64,000 nt of DNA from Porticoccaceae bacterium (GTDB lineage: Bacteria > Pseudomonadota > Gammaproteobacteria > Pseudomonadales > Porticoccaceae), in contig JAHEHL010000010.1 of assembly GCA_024644595.1 (NCBI GenBank), positions 62,001 to 126,000 on the forward strand, read 5' to 3'. The position numbers and the translations under genes were made by a program. Of the stretch, positions 53,516 to 63,293 are shown one piece after another. Under the pieces are notes generated by a model, which did not search any database, was not told the DNA's origin, and saw only the letters and a list, made by a program, of their open reading frames with translations. Each line of letters starts with the position of its first letter. Position 1 is the first letter of the stretch.

Positions 53516-54744
53516 TGTTGATCTTTCTCGATCTCTCTTACAGCCGAGCCATCTTTGATCTTGCTCAGCATCCGTGCTGGACCGGTAATCACCTGATCTC
53601 CAACCTCTACCCCGGAAATAATTTCCTGTAGCTGATCATTGGAAATGCCCAGCTCGACTTCACGCTTTACCGCCTGACCATTTCGCATAACAAAAACAAT
53701 ACTTTTGCTCTTGCTTTCGCTACCGCTGCTAATGGACAGAGAGTCACTGTTTTGTTCCGTATTCAGATTGGTTTCATCGCTGTTCTCATCCTCAAATACA
53801 ACGGCTTCTATGGGAACGGCCACTGTGTCGCCTTTCATATTGGTATAAATTTCTGCTCGGCAGCTCATACCCGGACGAATGGCGACATCCACACTTGCAT
53901 CGAGGAGTATTTTCACTGTGAAGCTCAAGCCCTGACGACGATCAGTGCGTTTGGCTGAGGTGGCAATGGTCTGTACTACACCGCTGAGGGCAGTATCCGG
54001 AAAGGCTACTGCATAGATATCCGCTCGTTGATTCAGTTCGATGTTGGCTATGTCTGCCTCATCGACTTCGACCTCGACAAGAATTGACGAAGGGTCTGCC
54101 ACAGTGATCAGATTGGAGCCGGCAATATTAGTCGTCCCGCTGATAGCAGTTTCCCCCACCTTGATATCTACAGATGTCGCAACGCCATTAATCGGTGATC
54201 GAAAAACCGTTTTATCGAGACGCTCCTGAGCTTTATCGAGAGTAGCTTGCGCCTGTCGCAGGGATTCTTCACGCGAGCGCAGATCAATCTTGGCCAGAGC
54301 ATACTGATTGTCGATTAGCTCAAAGGCATCATCACCAATCATTTTGCGTTCGTAGAGGTTGAGATTGCGTTGCCATTGCGAACTGATATTTTCCAGCTGC
54401 TTCTGCTGACGTTCGATAGCGATAGTTTGAATGCGGACATAGGCAGCCTGCTGTTCAACATCTGCAGTGAAGGTGCGTGGTTCAAGGCGCATTAAAATTT
54501 GCCCCTTCGTCACTGGGTCGCCCTCGTCAATGAGAACCTCGCTGACTTGACCAATAACCTCGGAGCGAAGCTGCACCTGTTGCTTATAAATCAGCGTTCC
54601 CGAGGCGAGAATGGAGCTCTTAATGTCCTGTATTTCGGCCTGCGTAACGTTGATCTGCAATGCCTCACTGGAGCCGATGCTCTTGAAATAGGCCAGCGCC
54701 ACCAGGGCGATGACCACGCCCAAAATAATGAGATTTTTCTTCAT
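53512..54744 (-). CDS. MacA/HlyD-type periplasmic adaptor subunit
   Basis: N-term TM; GQVSEVLIDEGDPVTKGQILMRLEPRTF lipoyl domain; 4-nt overlap with ATPase. Confidence 0.93.
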   Translation of the reverse strand: MKKNLIILGVVIALVALAYFKSIGSSEALQINVTQAEIQDIKSSILASGTLIYKQQVQLRSEVIGQVSEVLIDEGDPVTKGQILMRLEPRTFTADVEQQAAYVRIQTIAIERQQKQLENISSQWQRNLNLYERKMIGDDAFELIDNQYALAKIDLRSREESLRQAQATLDKAQERLDKTVFRSPINGVATSVDIKVGETAISGTTNIAGSNLITVADPSSILVEVEVDEADIANIELNQRADIYAVAFPDTALSGVVQTIATSAKRTDRRQGLSFTVKILLDASVDVAIRPGMSCRAEIYTNMKGDTVAVPIEAVVFEDENSDETNLNTEQNSDSLSISSGSESKSKSIVFVMRNGQAVKREVELGISNDQLQEIISGVEVGDQVITGPARMLSKIKDGSAVREIEKDQQ

Positions 54745-54761
54745 GTGTGTATGCTTTTTTT

Positions 54762-55475
54762 TCAGGAGCTGAACAGAATGGAAAGTGCCCAGGCGCCATA
54801 AATCAGAGCGAAGGGCGCAGTAGCAATCATGGCAGATTTTTTGATGTTATACCCCAGCCACGACTGCAGGCCCATAGCAATCAAGGCAATACTCCAAAAC
54901 ATCAGGATATCCAATCCAGTTAAAAATCCGAACCACGCACTGGAGGCATCAACACCGAAGATCAGGCTGTTGAGTGTAGTGACACCTATATCCTCGAGCG
55001 CAATCATACCAGTGGTCGAAAACATCAGCATAAGGATAGACAACAAGGCTGCCACTACATGGGGCATGCTGATCCACCAGCTAAAGCCAAACCAAGCTCC
55101 AAAGCCATAATTGTCACCAGCGTTGAGTTTGGTCACTATCATCAGATAAAGCGCCAGAATGGCGTTCATAACCACCAGACTAAGGCTGCCACCGATAGTC
55201 GTAGACCAGAGCAAGGGCGTCTTGGTGAAGTAGTCAGAAACCGCTTGCAGCTCCTCATCACTCATATCTTTGTTTAGTGCCATTTGGTCGACCATGGTTT
55301 CCTTTAGCCAAGCGAAGTCGACGTTGGCAAAATAGTAGAGAAACAAGCCGACCAGGCTGCCGGTGCAAAGGACAAATGGTACGAGCCACCAGCCTTTTTT
55401 ATCTTTTACCGTCTCCAGGGCAGTTACGGGAGAAATCAGCATATCAAGGCTGGCGTAAAGAGGATTGGTGGACAT
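54762..55475 (-). CDS. Yip1-like integral membrane protein
   Basis: 237 aa, multiple TM segments, MLISPVTALETVKDKKGWWLVP N-term typical of Yip1-domain proteins. Confidence 0.7.
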   Translation of the reverse strand: MSTNPLYASLDMLISPVTALETVKDKKGWWLVPFVLCTGSLVGLFLYYFANVDFAWLKETMVDQMALNKDMSDEELQAVSDYFTKTPLLWSTTIGGSLSLVVMNAILALYLMIVTKLNAGDNYGFGAWFGFSWWISMPHVVAALLSILMLMFSTTGMIALEDIGVTTLNSLIFGVDASSAWFGFLTGLDILMFWSIALIAMGLQSWLGYNIKKSAMIATAPFALIYGAWALSILFSS

Positions 55476-55548
55476 GGTAATGAATCCTTTATGGTTATTG
55501 GTGTAAATCTATCGCGCAATGAGTTGTTACTAAAGCTTAGGCAAACAC

Positions 55549-57156
55549 TTAATCTTTGGTTAACAGTGCTTTCATCAGTGATAAGGCCATTAACGCCATC
55601 ACAATTGAAAAAGGCAGGGCGCCGATAATCATCACCGAGCGCAGCGCATCCATTCCTCCAGCCGCCAACAGAACTCCGATAAGGCATGAAAATATAATGC
55701 CCCAGATGATCACATGTTTTGGGCTTTTGTGATTTTGATTGCCGCCAGAGGCGAGGGTGTTGATGATCAGAATTCCTGAGTCCGCTGAAGTGACTAAAAA
55801 AGTGAGCAGCAGAACAACAATTACCAGCGAAAGTGCGACTGCCAGTTTTGGAGAGAGGATCAGGTTAATTGTGGCAAACAGCTGGGCAGAGATATCTGCA
55901 TTGACAATCGCACCTTTGGCAATTCCGCTCAACTCCAGGTCAATGGCTGTGGCACCGATAAAGGTAAACCATACCAAGCAGATCAGTGATGGAATAATCA
56001 TCGCGCCGAGCACATACTCGCGAATGGTTCTGCCTTTGGATACTCGCGCTAAAAACAATCCGACAAATGGTGCGAAGGCGATCCACCATGCCCAGTAGAA
56101 AATCGACCATCCGCCTTGCCATTTTTGCAGTGCAGCCCCGGTCGAGGTTCCATCGTTTTGCCATACAGTAAATGACATCTCTGGCATCGCGATCAGATAG
56201 TCCCAAATAGCATAGAAAAAGGCTTTGAAGGCAAAAAAAGTAGCGCCAAACAAGATAAAGAAGGCAATCAAAAATACCGACAGCCCCATATTGATGTTTG
56301 ACAACCATTTGATCCCGCGCTGCAAACCTGACATGGCAGACAGACATGATGCTGTGACGATCACCATTAACCCCATTAACTGAGCCGTCAGAGTAGGCTT
56401 GCCGGCTTCATCAACCAACCAAGCAGCAGCGCTGATATTAAAGATTCCAGATGCCAGCTGAGATACGCCGTAGCCAATGGTCACACTGAGTCCGACAATG
56501 GTTGCGAGAATTGCAACAATATCCACCAAGTGTCCCAGCGGGCCCGACATGGCTCTGCCAAACAGGGGTTGCAGTGCACTGCGCATAGTCAACGGTAAAC
56601 CGCGGTTATAGGAGAGATAGCCAAGTGAGATGCCGACAACACCGTAGCAGGCCCAGGGAGTGAAGCCGTAGTGCAACATGGCCCACTTGTAGGCATTGCG
56701 CACATTGTCAGCATCCAAACCAGTCGACAGACCCTGGATCGTATCGGGATTGGAAGCGAAGTGAAAAATAGGTTCAGCAGTAGAATATGTCAACATGCCG
56801 ATACCGATACCTGCGCCAAACATCATCGACAACCAGGTGAAAAATGAAAACTCGGGACGGTCTTCGGGTTTGCCTAGTCGCACGCGGGCCGTGCGCGGCC
56901 AGAGACCCAACGTCAGACATACAATGGTGTAAAAAGCGGTGACCCAGATGTACCAGCCTCCAAAATTATTTGTCGACCAGTTCTGCGCGGCAAGAAGGAC
57001 TTTGCCCGCATTGGAGGGTGACGTTGCTACCCAGAGAATAAGAGCGCCAATAAACAGCTTGGGAAGTATTGCAATTGTGCGATTAAATCCACGGTAAAAT
57101 CCGGATTCTTGAGTGTTGATTCCTACATCTGATGTTGCCTGTTGTGAATCGTGCAA
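55549..57156 (-). CDS. BCCT-family betaine/carnitine/choline transporter
   Basis: FSFFTWLSMMFGAGIGIGMLTYSTAEPIFHFASNPDT; WTIFYWAWW-type GGWSIFYWAWWIAFAPFVGLFLARVSKGRTIREYV. Confidence 0.95.
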   Translation of the reverse strand: MHDSQQATSDVGINTQESGFYRGFNRTIAILPKLFIGALILWVATSPSNAGKVLLAAQNWSTNNFGGWYIWVTAFYTIVCLTLGLWPRTARVRLGKPEDRPEFSFFTWLSMMFGAGIGIGMLTYSTAEPIFHFASNPDTIQGLSTGLDADNVRNAYKWAMLHYGFTPWACYGVVGISLGYLSYNRGLPLTMRSALQPLFGRAMSGPLGHLVDIVAILATIVGLSVTIGYGVSQLASGIFNISAAAWLVDEAGKPTLTAQLMGLMVIVTASCLSAMSGLQRGIKWLSNINMGLSVFLIAFFILFGATFFAFKAFFYAIWDYLIAMPEMSFTVWQNDGTSTGAALQKWQGGWSIFYWAWWIAFAPFVGLFLARVSKGRTIREYVLGAMIIPSLICLVWFTFIGATAIDLELSGIAKGAIVNADISAQLFATINLILSPKLAVALSLVIVVLLLTFLVTSADSGILIINTLASGGNQNHKSPKHVIIWGIIFSCLIGVLLAAGGMDALRSVMIIGALPFSIVMALMALSLMKALLTKD

Positions 57157-57359
57157 AATGGCTCTCCCCTTAATATTGTGTAAATTCTCGGGCCTTTATC
57201 GACCTCTATTGCGTTGTCTTGTTTAGCTCTCTTGTTGGTTTGTATGTCGATTGCCTATGCCAATTGTTCAGGCTAATGGCTACGCGAGCCCTATGGTAGC
57301 ACTCATGGTAACACTAATTTCCCTGTCCCTCGCGTCTGGATCGGTCAGGTGCTCACCTG

Positions 57360-58817
57360 CTAGGGCTTGGTAACTCGCATGGCAATATTTTTGCTGCGCA
57401 CATAGCTGTAGAGCGCTTCCTGTCCCTTCTCGCGGCCAAATCCGGAAAGGCCTGTGCCACCAAACGGCGTTTCGATACCTCCGGCATACCATTCATTGAC
57501 AAATACTTGCCCCGCGATAAGAGCCTTTGAACCGCGCAGGCATCGACCGAGATCGCTACTGAAGATTCCTGCCACCAATCCATAATCGGTCGCATTGGCC
57601 AGATCCCAGGCTTGCTGTTCTGTGTCAAAGGGGGTAATCGCGATAACTGGACCAAATACTTCTTGTTGAAAAAGATTCATCGTTTCGCTGACATCACAGA
57701 ACACACTGGGCTGGAAGAAATAGCCGGGCAGTTCAGTCGGCACAGCGCCCCCAGTGACCAATGTGGCACCCTGCGCAATCGCTTGAGTGCAGTGATTCAA
57801 TACTTGCTGTTGTTGCGCCAGAGAGGCCAGCGGTGTGAGGTCGGCGTTATCGATTCCCGCGCCTATAGACAGCTCTTCTGCCAATATTTTCACGCGTTCG
57901 ATAACCTGCTCGTAGACAGATCTTTCAACCAACAATCGTGACATTGCCGAGCACACTTGGCCGGCATTAAAAAAGATTCCCCAGTAGACACTTTGAATCA
58001 ACTGGTTGAGATCAGCGTCGGCAAACACCACGGCGGCAGACTTGCCGCCAAGCTCCATAACCGAGGGTACAGCGCGTTCCGCCGCGGCGTGCAGAATTGA
58101 GCGGCCGGTTGGCACAGAGCCAGTAAAAACAATTTGATTGATATCTGGATGCGATACCAGCGCTCCGCCAATGGTCGGGCCATCGCCGCACAGAATGCTC
58201 AGCGCACCATTGGGCAGACCGGCTCGCTGGCAGGCCGTGGCCAGCCAGGTAATCGCCAGCGGGGTTAGCTCGGGCGACTTAACAATAACCGCATTACCGG
58301 CCGCCAGAGCCGGTGCCAGAGAGCGTGCGCAAATCGATACCGGGAAGTTCCACGGCACAATTTGTACCGATATTCCCTGCGGTTCATAGACCGTGTAGTC
58401 GACATAATTTGCTCCGAGGGGAATAGACGTTCCCTCGATTTTGTCGGCCATGCCGGCGTAATATTCAAAATAGCGCGCGGCTTCAGCCAGCTCGTCTTTT
58501 GCGTCTGTTAGACGTTTGCCATTTTCTAGTACCGCCAACTCCGCAGCCTGGTCAGAGATGGCGCGAATTTCATTAGCGATACGCAGCAGCAGGGCAGTTC
58601 GTTCGGCTGGCCGGCAGTCACTCAACAGACCCTTATTGACACATTCCCGAGCCGCCTGCACAGCCTTTTCGACATCCTCGAGTCCGGCGTTGGCGATGCT
58701 TGCAAACACCGCCCCGGTGGCTGGATTTTCAACCATCAGTATTTCACTGCTGTCGACCCATTGGCCGGCAATAAAATTTTTCCAGTGATTGCGTTGCGAG
58801 CTGCTGGTTTGGGTCAT
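57360..58817 (-). CDS. Aldehyde dehydrogenase (betaine-aldehyde-dehydrogenase-like)
   Basis: VMELGGKSAAVVFADADL, FFNAGQVCSAMSRLLV active-site Cys, FGGTGLSGFGREKG; ATGA overlap with the upstream Rieske stop. Confidence 0.93.
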   Translation of the reverse strand: MTQTSSSQRNHWKNFIAGQWVDSSEILMVENPATGAVFASIANAGLEDVEKAVQAARECVNKGLLSDCRPAERTALLLRIANEIRAISDQAAELAVLENGKRLTDAKDELAEAARYFEYYAGMADKIEGTSIPLGANYVDYTVYEPQGISVQIVPWNFPVSICARSLAPALAAGNAVIVKSPELTPLAITWLATACQRAGLPNGALSILCGDGPTIGGALVSHPDINQIVFTGSVPTGRSILHAAAERAVPSVMELGGKSAAVVFADADLNQLIQSVYWGIFFNAGQVCSAMSRLLVERSVYEQVIERVKILAEELSIGAGIDNADLTPLASLAQQQQVLNHCTQAIAQGATLVTGGAVPTELPGYFFQPSVFCDVSETMNLFQQEVFGPVIAITPFDTEQQAWDLANATDYGLVAGIFSSDLGRCLRGSKALIAGQVFVNEWYAGGIETPFGGTGLSGFGREKGQEALYSYVRSKNIAMRVTKP

Positions 58818-60001
58818 ACTGGTTGCTGTCCCTGTTTGTAGCGGTCGGCTACCCAACCGTGGAAGTGGTGGCTGGGGATATCCTGAACGGGTGAGAACAC
58901 ACCGCCATCAAAGCCCGGTGAGCGGCGTGCATTTTGCATACCCTCTACGGCAAAGATATCTTCCCCAAAAACTTGCTGCCAGCTGTCAACGACCGCGTCT
59001 CGGCTAACCTGGTAGTGGTTGCTTTCGGCACCATCGTCTAGATAGGAGATCTGTAGCTTTTCAATGGTTTTGTCAGCTGCCACAGGTTGCAGAATCATGG
59101 CAAAGGCGTGATCCACTTGCAGGCCGAGCAGAACATTGGGGTAGAGCGAAATATATTCGGCGTGACGCAATTGTTCTTGCGGCCAGTCCCCGAATTGCGG
59201 CAGTTCGGTGCCCGCAACCTCGCACAGAGTGTAGGCAAGACTGCCCTGACCGGACATATTATCTGCAGCAATGATATTGTAGTGTTTATCGAGTGGCGAG
59301 TAGCTGTTCAGCGCCGGATGAACCCAGGGCAGGTGATAGGCTTCGCAATAGTTTTCCACCGCGAGCTTCCAGTTTGCTGCTACCTCTATTTCAATTGCGC
59401 CCTGAGCTGAGGACGGAGTCAATTGAGAGACTCCGGCACTGCCCATAAAAGGTGTCCAGCGTTGCTCCAGTGGCCCGATAAAATCGGCGAAATCCTCGCC
59501 ATCAGCGGACAGATTAATAAAAATAACACCCATCCAGGTATGGCTGCGAACCGATTTTAAATTATTGTCGGCACAGGAAAAGCCATCTGCAGTATGAGTG
59601 CCATGGCCACCGATATGTGGGGTAGTTTTGAGATTACCGTTCAGGTCATAGAACCAAGAATGGTAGGGGCAGCGCACGCCGCGGGCATGATCTTGAGCTG
59701 CGGCGACCAATGTCATGCCGCGATGACGGCAAACATTGTGGAAGACATTGATTTCACCCTGCTGATCTCGAGTGACGAGTAGCGGTAGCCCCATAAAGTC
59801 TACCGGCAACAGGCTGCCATTTAAGGGCAGTTCTGAAGCAAAAGCCAATCCTGCCCAAGTTTTCCCCAGCACCTGATCGCGTTCAAATTCGAATAGCTGG
59901 GGATCGGTATAGGCACGCCCCGGCATACCCCGGGAGGAGGCAATGGGGTTGGTGACAGCATCTAAATCAATGGCTGGAATCTGTGTTGACAAGTCGTTCA
60001 T
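58814..60001 (-). CDS. Rieske-type ring-hydroxylating oxygenase alpha subunit (GbcA/CntA/Stc2-like)
   Basis: CRHRGMTLVAAAQDHARGVRCPYHSWFY Rieske cluster; ENYCEAYHLPWVHPAL mononuclear Fe motif. Confidence 0.93.
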   Translation of the reverse strand: MNDLSTQIPAIDLDAVTNPIASSRGMPGRAYTDPQLFEFERDQVLGKTWAGLAFASELPLNGSLLPVDFMGLPLLVTRDQQGEINVFHNVCRHRGMTLVAAAQDHARGVRCPYHSWFYDLNGNLKTTPHIGGHGTHTADGFSCADNNLKSVRSHTWMGVIFINLSADGEDFADFIGPLEQRWTPFMGSAGVSQLTPSSAQGAIEIEVAANWKLAVENYCEAYHLPWVHPALNSYSPLDKHYNIIAADNMSGQGSLAYTLCEVAGTELPQFGDWPQEQLRHAEYISLYPNVLLGLQVDHAFAMILQPVAADKTIEKLQISYLDDGAESNHYQVSRDAVVDSWQQVFGEDIFAVEGMQNARRSPGFDGGVFSPVQDIPSHHFHGWVADRYKQGQQPV

Positions 60002-60198
60002 GATTACCCCTCCTGTTGTCAGGACGTTTTTTTATCGTTTTGCGTCGGGCAGTTTAGAACATTAAGTTTACTGCGAGCTACTTATAAGCGACTTCCTGTT
60101 AATTTATTAGACTTACTAATGGGCGTTGACGGCTGTATTCGTCGCGCTCACTATTTACGGAGAAAATACCCTGTTTCATTGCGCCGAAAGGAATTGTT

Positions 60199-61548
60199 AT
60201 GTCCGTTGCACTCGCTAGTCAATCTGCCTATGTCATTGTTGGTGCCGGTATCCATGGTCTCAGCACAGCCTATCATCTCGCTCTGGAATTAAAGGCGCGG
60301 GGCAAGGGTGATGGTCGCGATATTACCGTGATCGACAAGACCGGTATCAGCGCCGGGGCCTCGGGAATCGCCTGTGGAGTGATTCGCAATAATTATTTTC
60401 AGCCAGCAATGCGAGAGCTTATGGCCCACAGCGTCAAGCTGTGGGAGACCGATCCCATTGCCTACAGCTACCATCCAGTGGGCTATATGCAGATCAGCTG
60501 TGAATCAATGCACGAAGATGTGGCGTCGATTTATCAGCAGCAACAAGCCATTGGTTATGAGTCGACTTTTATTGAAGGTGCGGCTGACTGCAGCAATTAT
60601 ATGCGTGGGATCTTTGACGACTGGCAGGCGCAGGGCATCACCTCGGTGCTGCATGAAAAATCAGGTGGTTATGCCAATAACAAAAAGGCCATGCTGGGCC
60701 TAGCTGCCAAGGCTGAAGCGGAAGGGGTGCGAATTGTCGGTGGCGTAACGGTGACAGGTTTTGTCCGCGACGCCTCAGGTGCAGTGACAGTTGTTCAAAC
60801 GGACCGCGGAGATATCGACTGTGACTATGTTGTTATCGCCCCCGGCCCCTGGGCCAAACAGTTTTGGGATATGTTGCATCTGCCCGCGGCTATCAGTATT
60901 AAAAACCCCGACACTGGCATTATTAGAGATGATATTCCGATGTGGATATACTGGTCTCTGCAAGAGGGTACGTTGGGCGTTGATCCCAATCTTCAGAAAA
61001 CCAACGATGGCAAAATGCCGCCAGTGATTCATGTGGATACCGATGCGCCGCTGTTTTCCGATGTTGATGGTTCGCTTGTCACCGATCAAATGTGGGGTAT
61101 CTACTACAAGCCCGATTTCCACTTTGGCGGCGTCCAGGGCGGCGCTGCCCCGTTTATTGTCGACAAGCCGGCTGATGCCGTGTCTGTTGATCCCTATGGG
61201 CCGGAATCTCCGGAGTTTATCGTCGGTGAGGACTTCGCCAATATGTGGGTGTCGGCTCTGGCGCATTGTCAGAAGCGTTTTTCCGGCACGATGCCACAGT
61301 ATAAAAAAGAACCATCGGGTGGTATTGGTGCCTTTACTCCGGACAGCTTTCCACTATTCGATGTTTTCCACGAAAACTGCTACATGATTGCCGATTCAAA
61401 CCATGGTTATAAGATGCTCGGGGTCGGCAAGTTGGTTGCCAGTGAGATCTGTGGCGATCATTCCAGCCTGCTGCAGCCGTTCCGCTTCTCGCGTTATATC
61501 GAGGGCAAACTGCACCCGGTTTCAAATAGTCCGTTCCCCTGGAGTTAA
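60199..61548 (+). CDS. FAD-dependent oxidoreductase of the DAO family (sarcosine/dimethylglycine oxidase-like)
   Basis: AYVIVGAGIHGLSTAYHLA, GISAGASGIACGVIRNNYF, C-term CYMIADSNHGYKMLGVGKLVASEI. Confidence 0.9.
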   Translation: MSVALASQSAYVIVGAGIHGLSTAYHLALELKARGKGDGRDITVIDKTGISAGASGIACGVIRNNYFQPAMRELMAHSVKLWETDPIAYSYHPVGYMQISCESMHEDVASIYQQQQAIGYESTFIEGAADCSNYMRGIFDDWQAQGITSVLHEKSGGYANNKKAMLGLAAKAEAEGVRIVGGVTVTGFVRDASGAVTVVQTDRGDIDCDYVVIAPGPWAKQFWDMLHLPAAISIKNPDTGIIRDDIPMWIYWSLQEGTLGVDPNLQKTNDGKMPPVIHVDTDAPLFSDVDGSLVTDQMWGIYYKPDFHFGGVQGGAAPFIVDKPADAVSVDPYGPESPEFIVGEDFANMWVSALAHCQKRFSGTMPQYKKEPSGGIGAFTPDSFPLFDVFHENCYMIADSNHGYKMLGVGKLVASEICGDHSSLLQPFRFSRYIEGKLHPVSNSPFPWS

Positions 61549-61729
61549 TCAATTAAAAGCCTTTGATTGATGCGCTTGCTCGGTGACTAATATCGACTCC
61601 ATCGCAGTTGCGTGATCGCGCGTTAGACGAAATCTGAATAGCTGCTATTCTTTAATGGCACGGATAGTTAGTGGTTAGTAATAGATAGCCAGAAAACTTA
61701 CATCACGATTTTGTCATCAGGAGTTCAGG

Positions 61730-62254
61730 ATGAACCGGGTTTATTATTCACGCGCTTTTACTCTTGTAGAGCTTATGGTCACCATTGCCATCGCCGCCAT
61801 TTTATTAGTTGTTGCAGTACCTTCCTTCACCAGTTTCTCGCAAAAACGTTCAGTCAGTCTTAAAACCGTGCAGATTCGCAATGCCCTCGAACTGGCGCGG
61901 GGTTTGGCGATCTCGCAAAAACAAACCTGGACAGTCTGCACAGTTGATGCCTCCAACAGCTGTGTCGCCAGCGATGGTCTGCGTCTGTTGGTTTTTCGCG
62001 ATGATAATGATGACAAGGACTTTAACTCCGGCGAACCGCTGCAGCAGGATATTGATATCAACCAAGTTGAGCTTAAATTGTCCGCCTCTTTCGGCAATGA
62101 TTACATCCGTTTTGCCCGCAATGGTGAGGCACTTGAATCAGGCAATATTGAAGTCTGTTCGGTAAATCAAACGGTTGATTACGGGCGTCAGGTCATTTTT
62201 CTTGTCAGTGCTGCCGAAGTAAGCGGGTGCCGACTCGAGATAGCCGAGCCATAA
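61730..62254 (+). CDS. GspH/FimT-type minor pseudopilin
   Basis: Prepilin peptidase/methylation motif RAFTLVELMVTIAIAAILLVVAVPSF; 174 aa. Confidence 0.92.
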   Translation: MNRVYYSRAFTLVELMVTIAIAAILLVVAVPSFTSFSQKRSVSLKTVQIRNALELARGLAISQKQTWTVCTVDASNSCVASDGLRLLVFRDDNDDKDFNSGEPLQQDIDINQVELKLSASFGNDYIRFARNGEALESGNIEVCSVNQTVDYGRQVIFLVSAAEVSGCRLEIAEP

Positions 62255-62348
62255 TATCAAGGCGCCGAGAAAGACTCGATAACCGCTGTAAAACTTGAGC
62301 AGTTTGGTCGATATGCTGTGGTCCTGGTGTGTTGCTTCCTGCATCCTT

Positions 62349-62374
62349 CAACGCTCCATCCATTGGCGTTTTTT
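62349..62374 (+). terminator. Candidate rho-independent terminator after pseudopilin gene
   Basis: AACGC-N11-GCGTT stem followed by a T run (GGCGTTTTTTT). Confidence 0.5.
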
Positions 62375-62426
62375 TGACGAAAGGTCTCAGGTTCGCCGAA
62401 TCACGGCGTGCCATCTTTCCAATTGG

Positions 62427-63266
62427 TCAATCGTAGATCGTCGCTATAGGTAAACGCTTGTGCTGGGTTTTGGTATAAATTGCAATCAAACGCTGCTCTA
62501 CTTCTGTGCTGACATCTCGTCCTTCAAGGAAGTCATCAATTTCGTCATAGCTTAAGCCGAGGACATGCTCATCTGCTTTTTGTGGCGTCAGACACTCCAG
62601 ATCCGCAGTCGGTATTTTGACGATCACTGATTCAGGTGCACCCATGGTTCGTGCCAGCAGTCGTACCTGACGCTTGCTGAGTCCAAATAGCGGAGCAAGG
62701 TCGCAAGCGCCATCACCAAATTTAGTATAGAAGCCCGTTATGTTCTCTGCTGAGTGATCTGTGCCCAAAACCAGGCCGCCAAGAATGCCGGCAATTTCAT
62801 ACTGTGAGGCCATTCGCGCACGCGCCTTCAGATTGCCTTTGGCAAAATCTGTGGTCGCATCGGACTCGGGATCCAGGCCATTTTCGGCCAGGGTGGCACA
62901 GACTGAGTTGTGGATACCGTCGGCGCCGGTTTTGATATTCACCGTGAGACTATGACTAGGTTTGATAAATTGCAGGGCAATCTGTGCATCGTCTTCGTCC
63001 ATTTGCACATCATAGGGCAGTCTAACTGCGACAAATTGATAGTCGCTGGAGCCGGTTTCGGCATTGAGTTGTTCCACGGCAAGCTGGGCCAGGCGACCAC
63101 AGGTCGATGAATCGACACCGCCGCTGATACCCAGAACCACGGTTTTGCAACCGGCACCAAGTAGCTGAGATTTAATAAAGTTGGTTCTGCGGTCAATCTC
63201 GATATAGGGGTCGATTTCGGGGAGAACCCGCATTTCTTTAATAATGTCTGCTTTGTTCATCGCCAT
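62427..63266 (-). CDS. nadE: Ammonia-dependent NAD+ synthetase
   Basis: [22 protein letters not shown] (SGGxDS), [26 protein letters not shown]. Confidence 0.96.
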   Translation of the reverse strand: MAMNKADIIKEMRVLPEIDPYIEIDRRTNFIKSQLLGAGCKTVVLGISGGVDSSTCGRLAQLAVEQLNAETGSSDYQFVAVRLPYDVQMDEDDAQIALQFIKPSHSLTVNIKTGADGIHNSVCATLAENGLDPESDATTDFAKGNLKARARMASQYEIAGILGGLVLGTDHSAENITGFYTKFGDGACDLAPLFGLSKRQVRLLARTMGAPESVIVKIPTADLECLTPQKADEHVLGLSYDEIDDFLEGRDVSTEVEQRLIAIYTKTQHKRLPIATIYD

Positions 63267-63293
63267 AGATACCAGGTTGCGCAGGAGTTAAAG

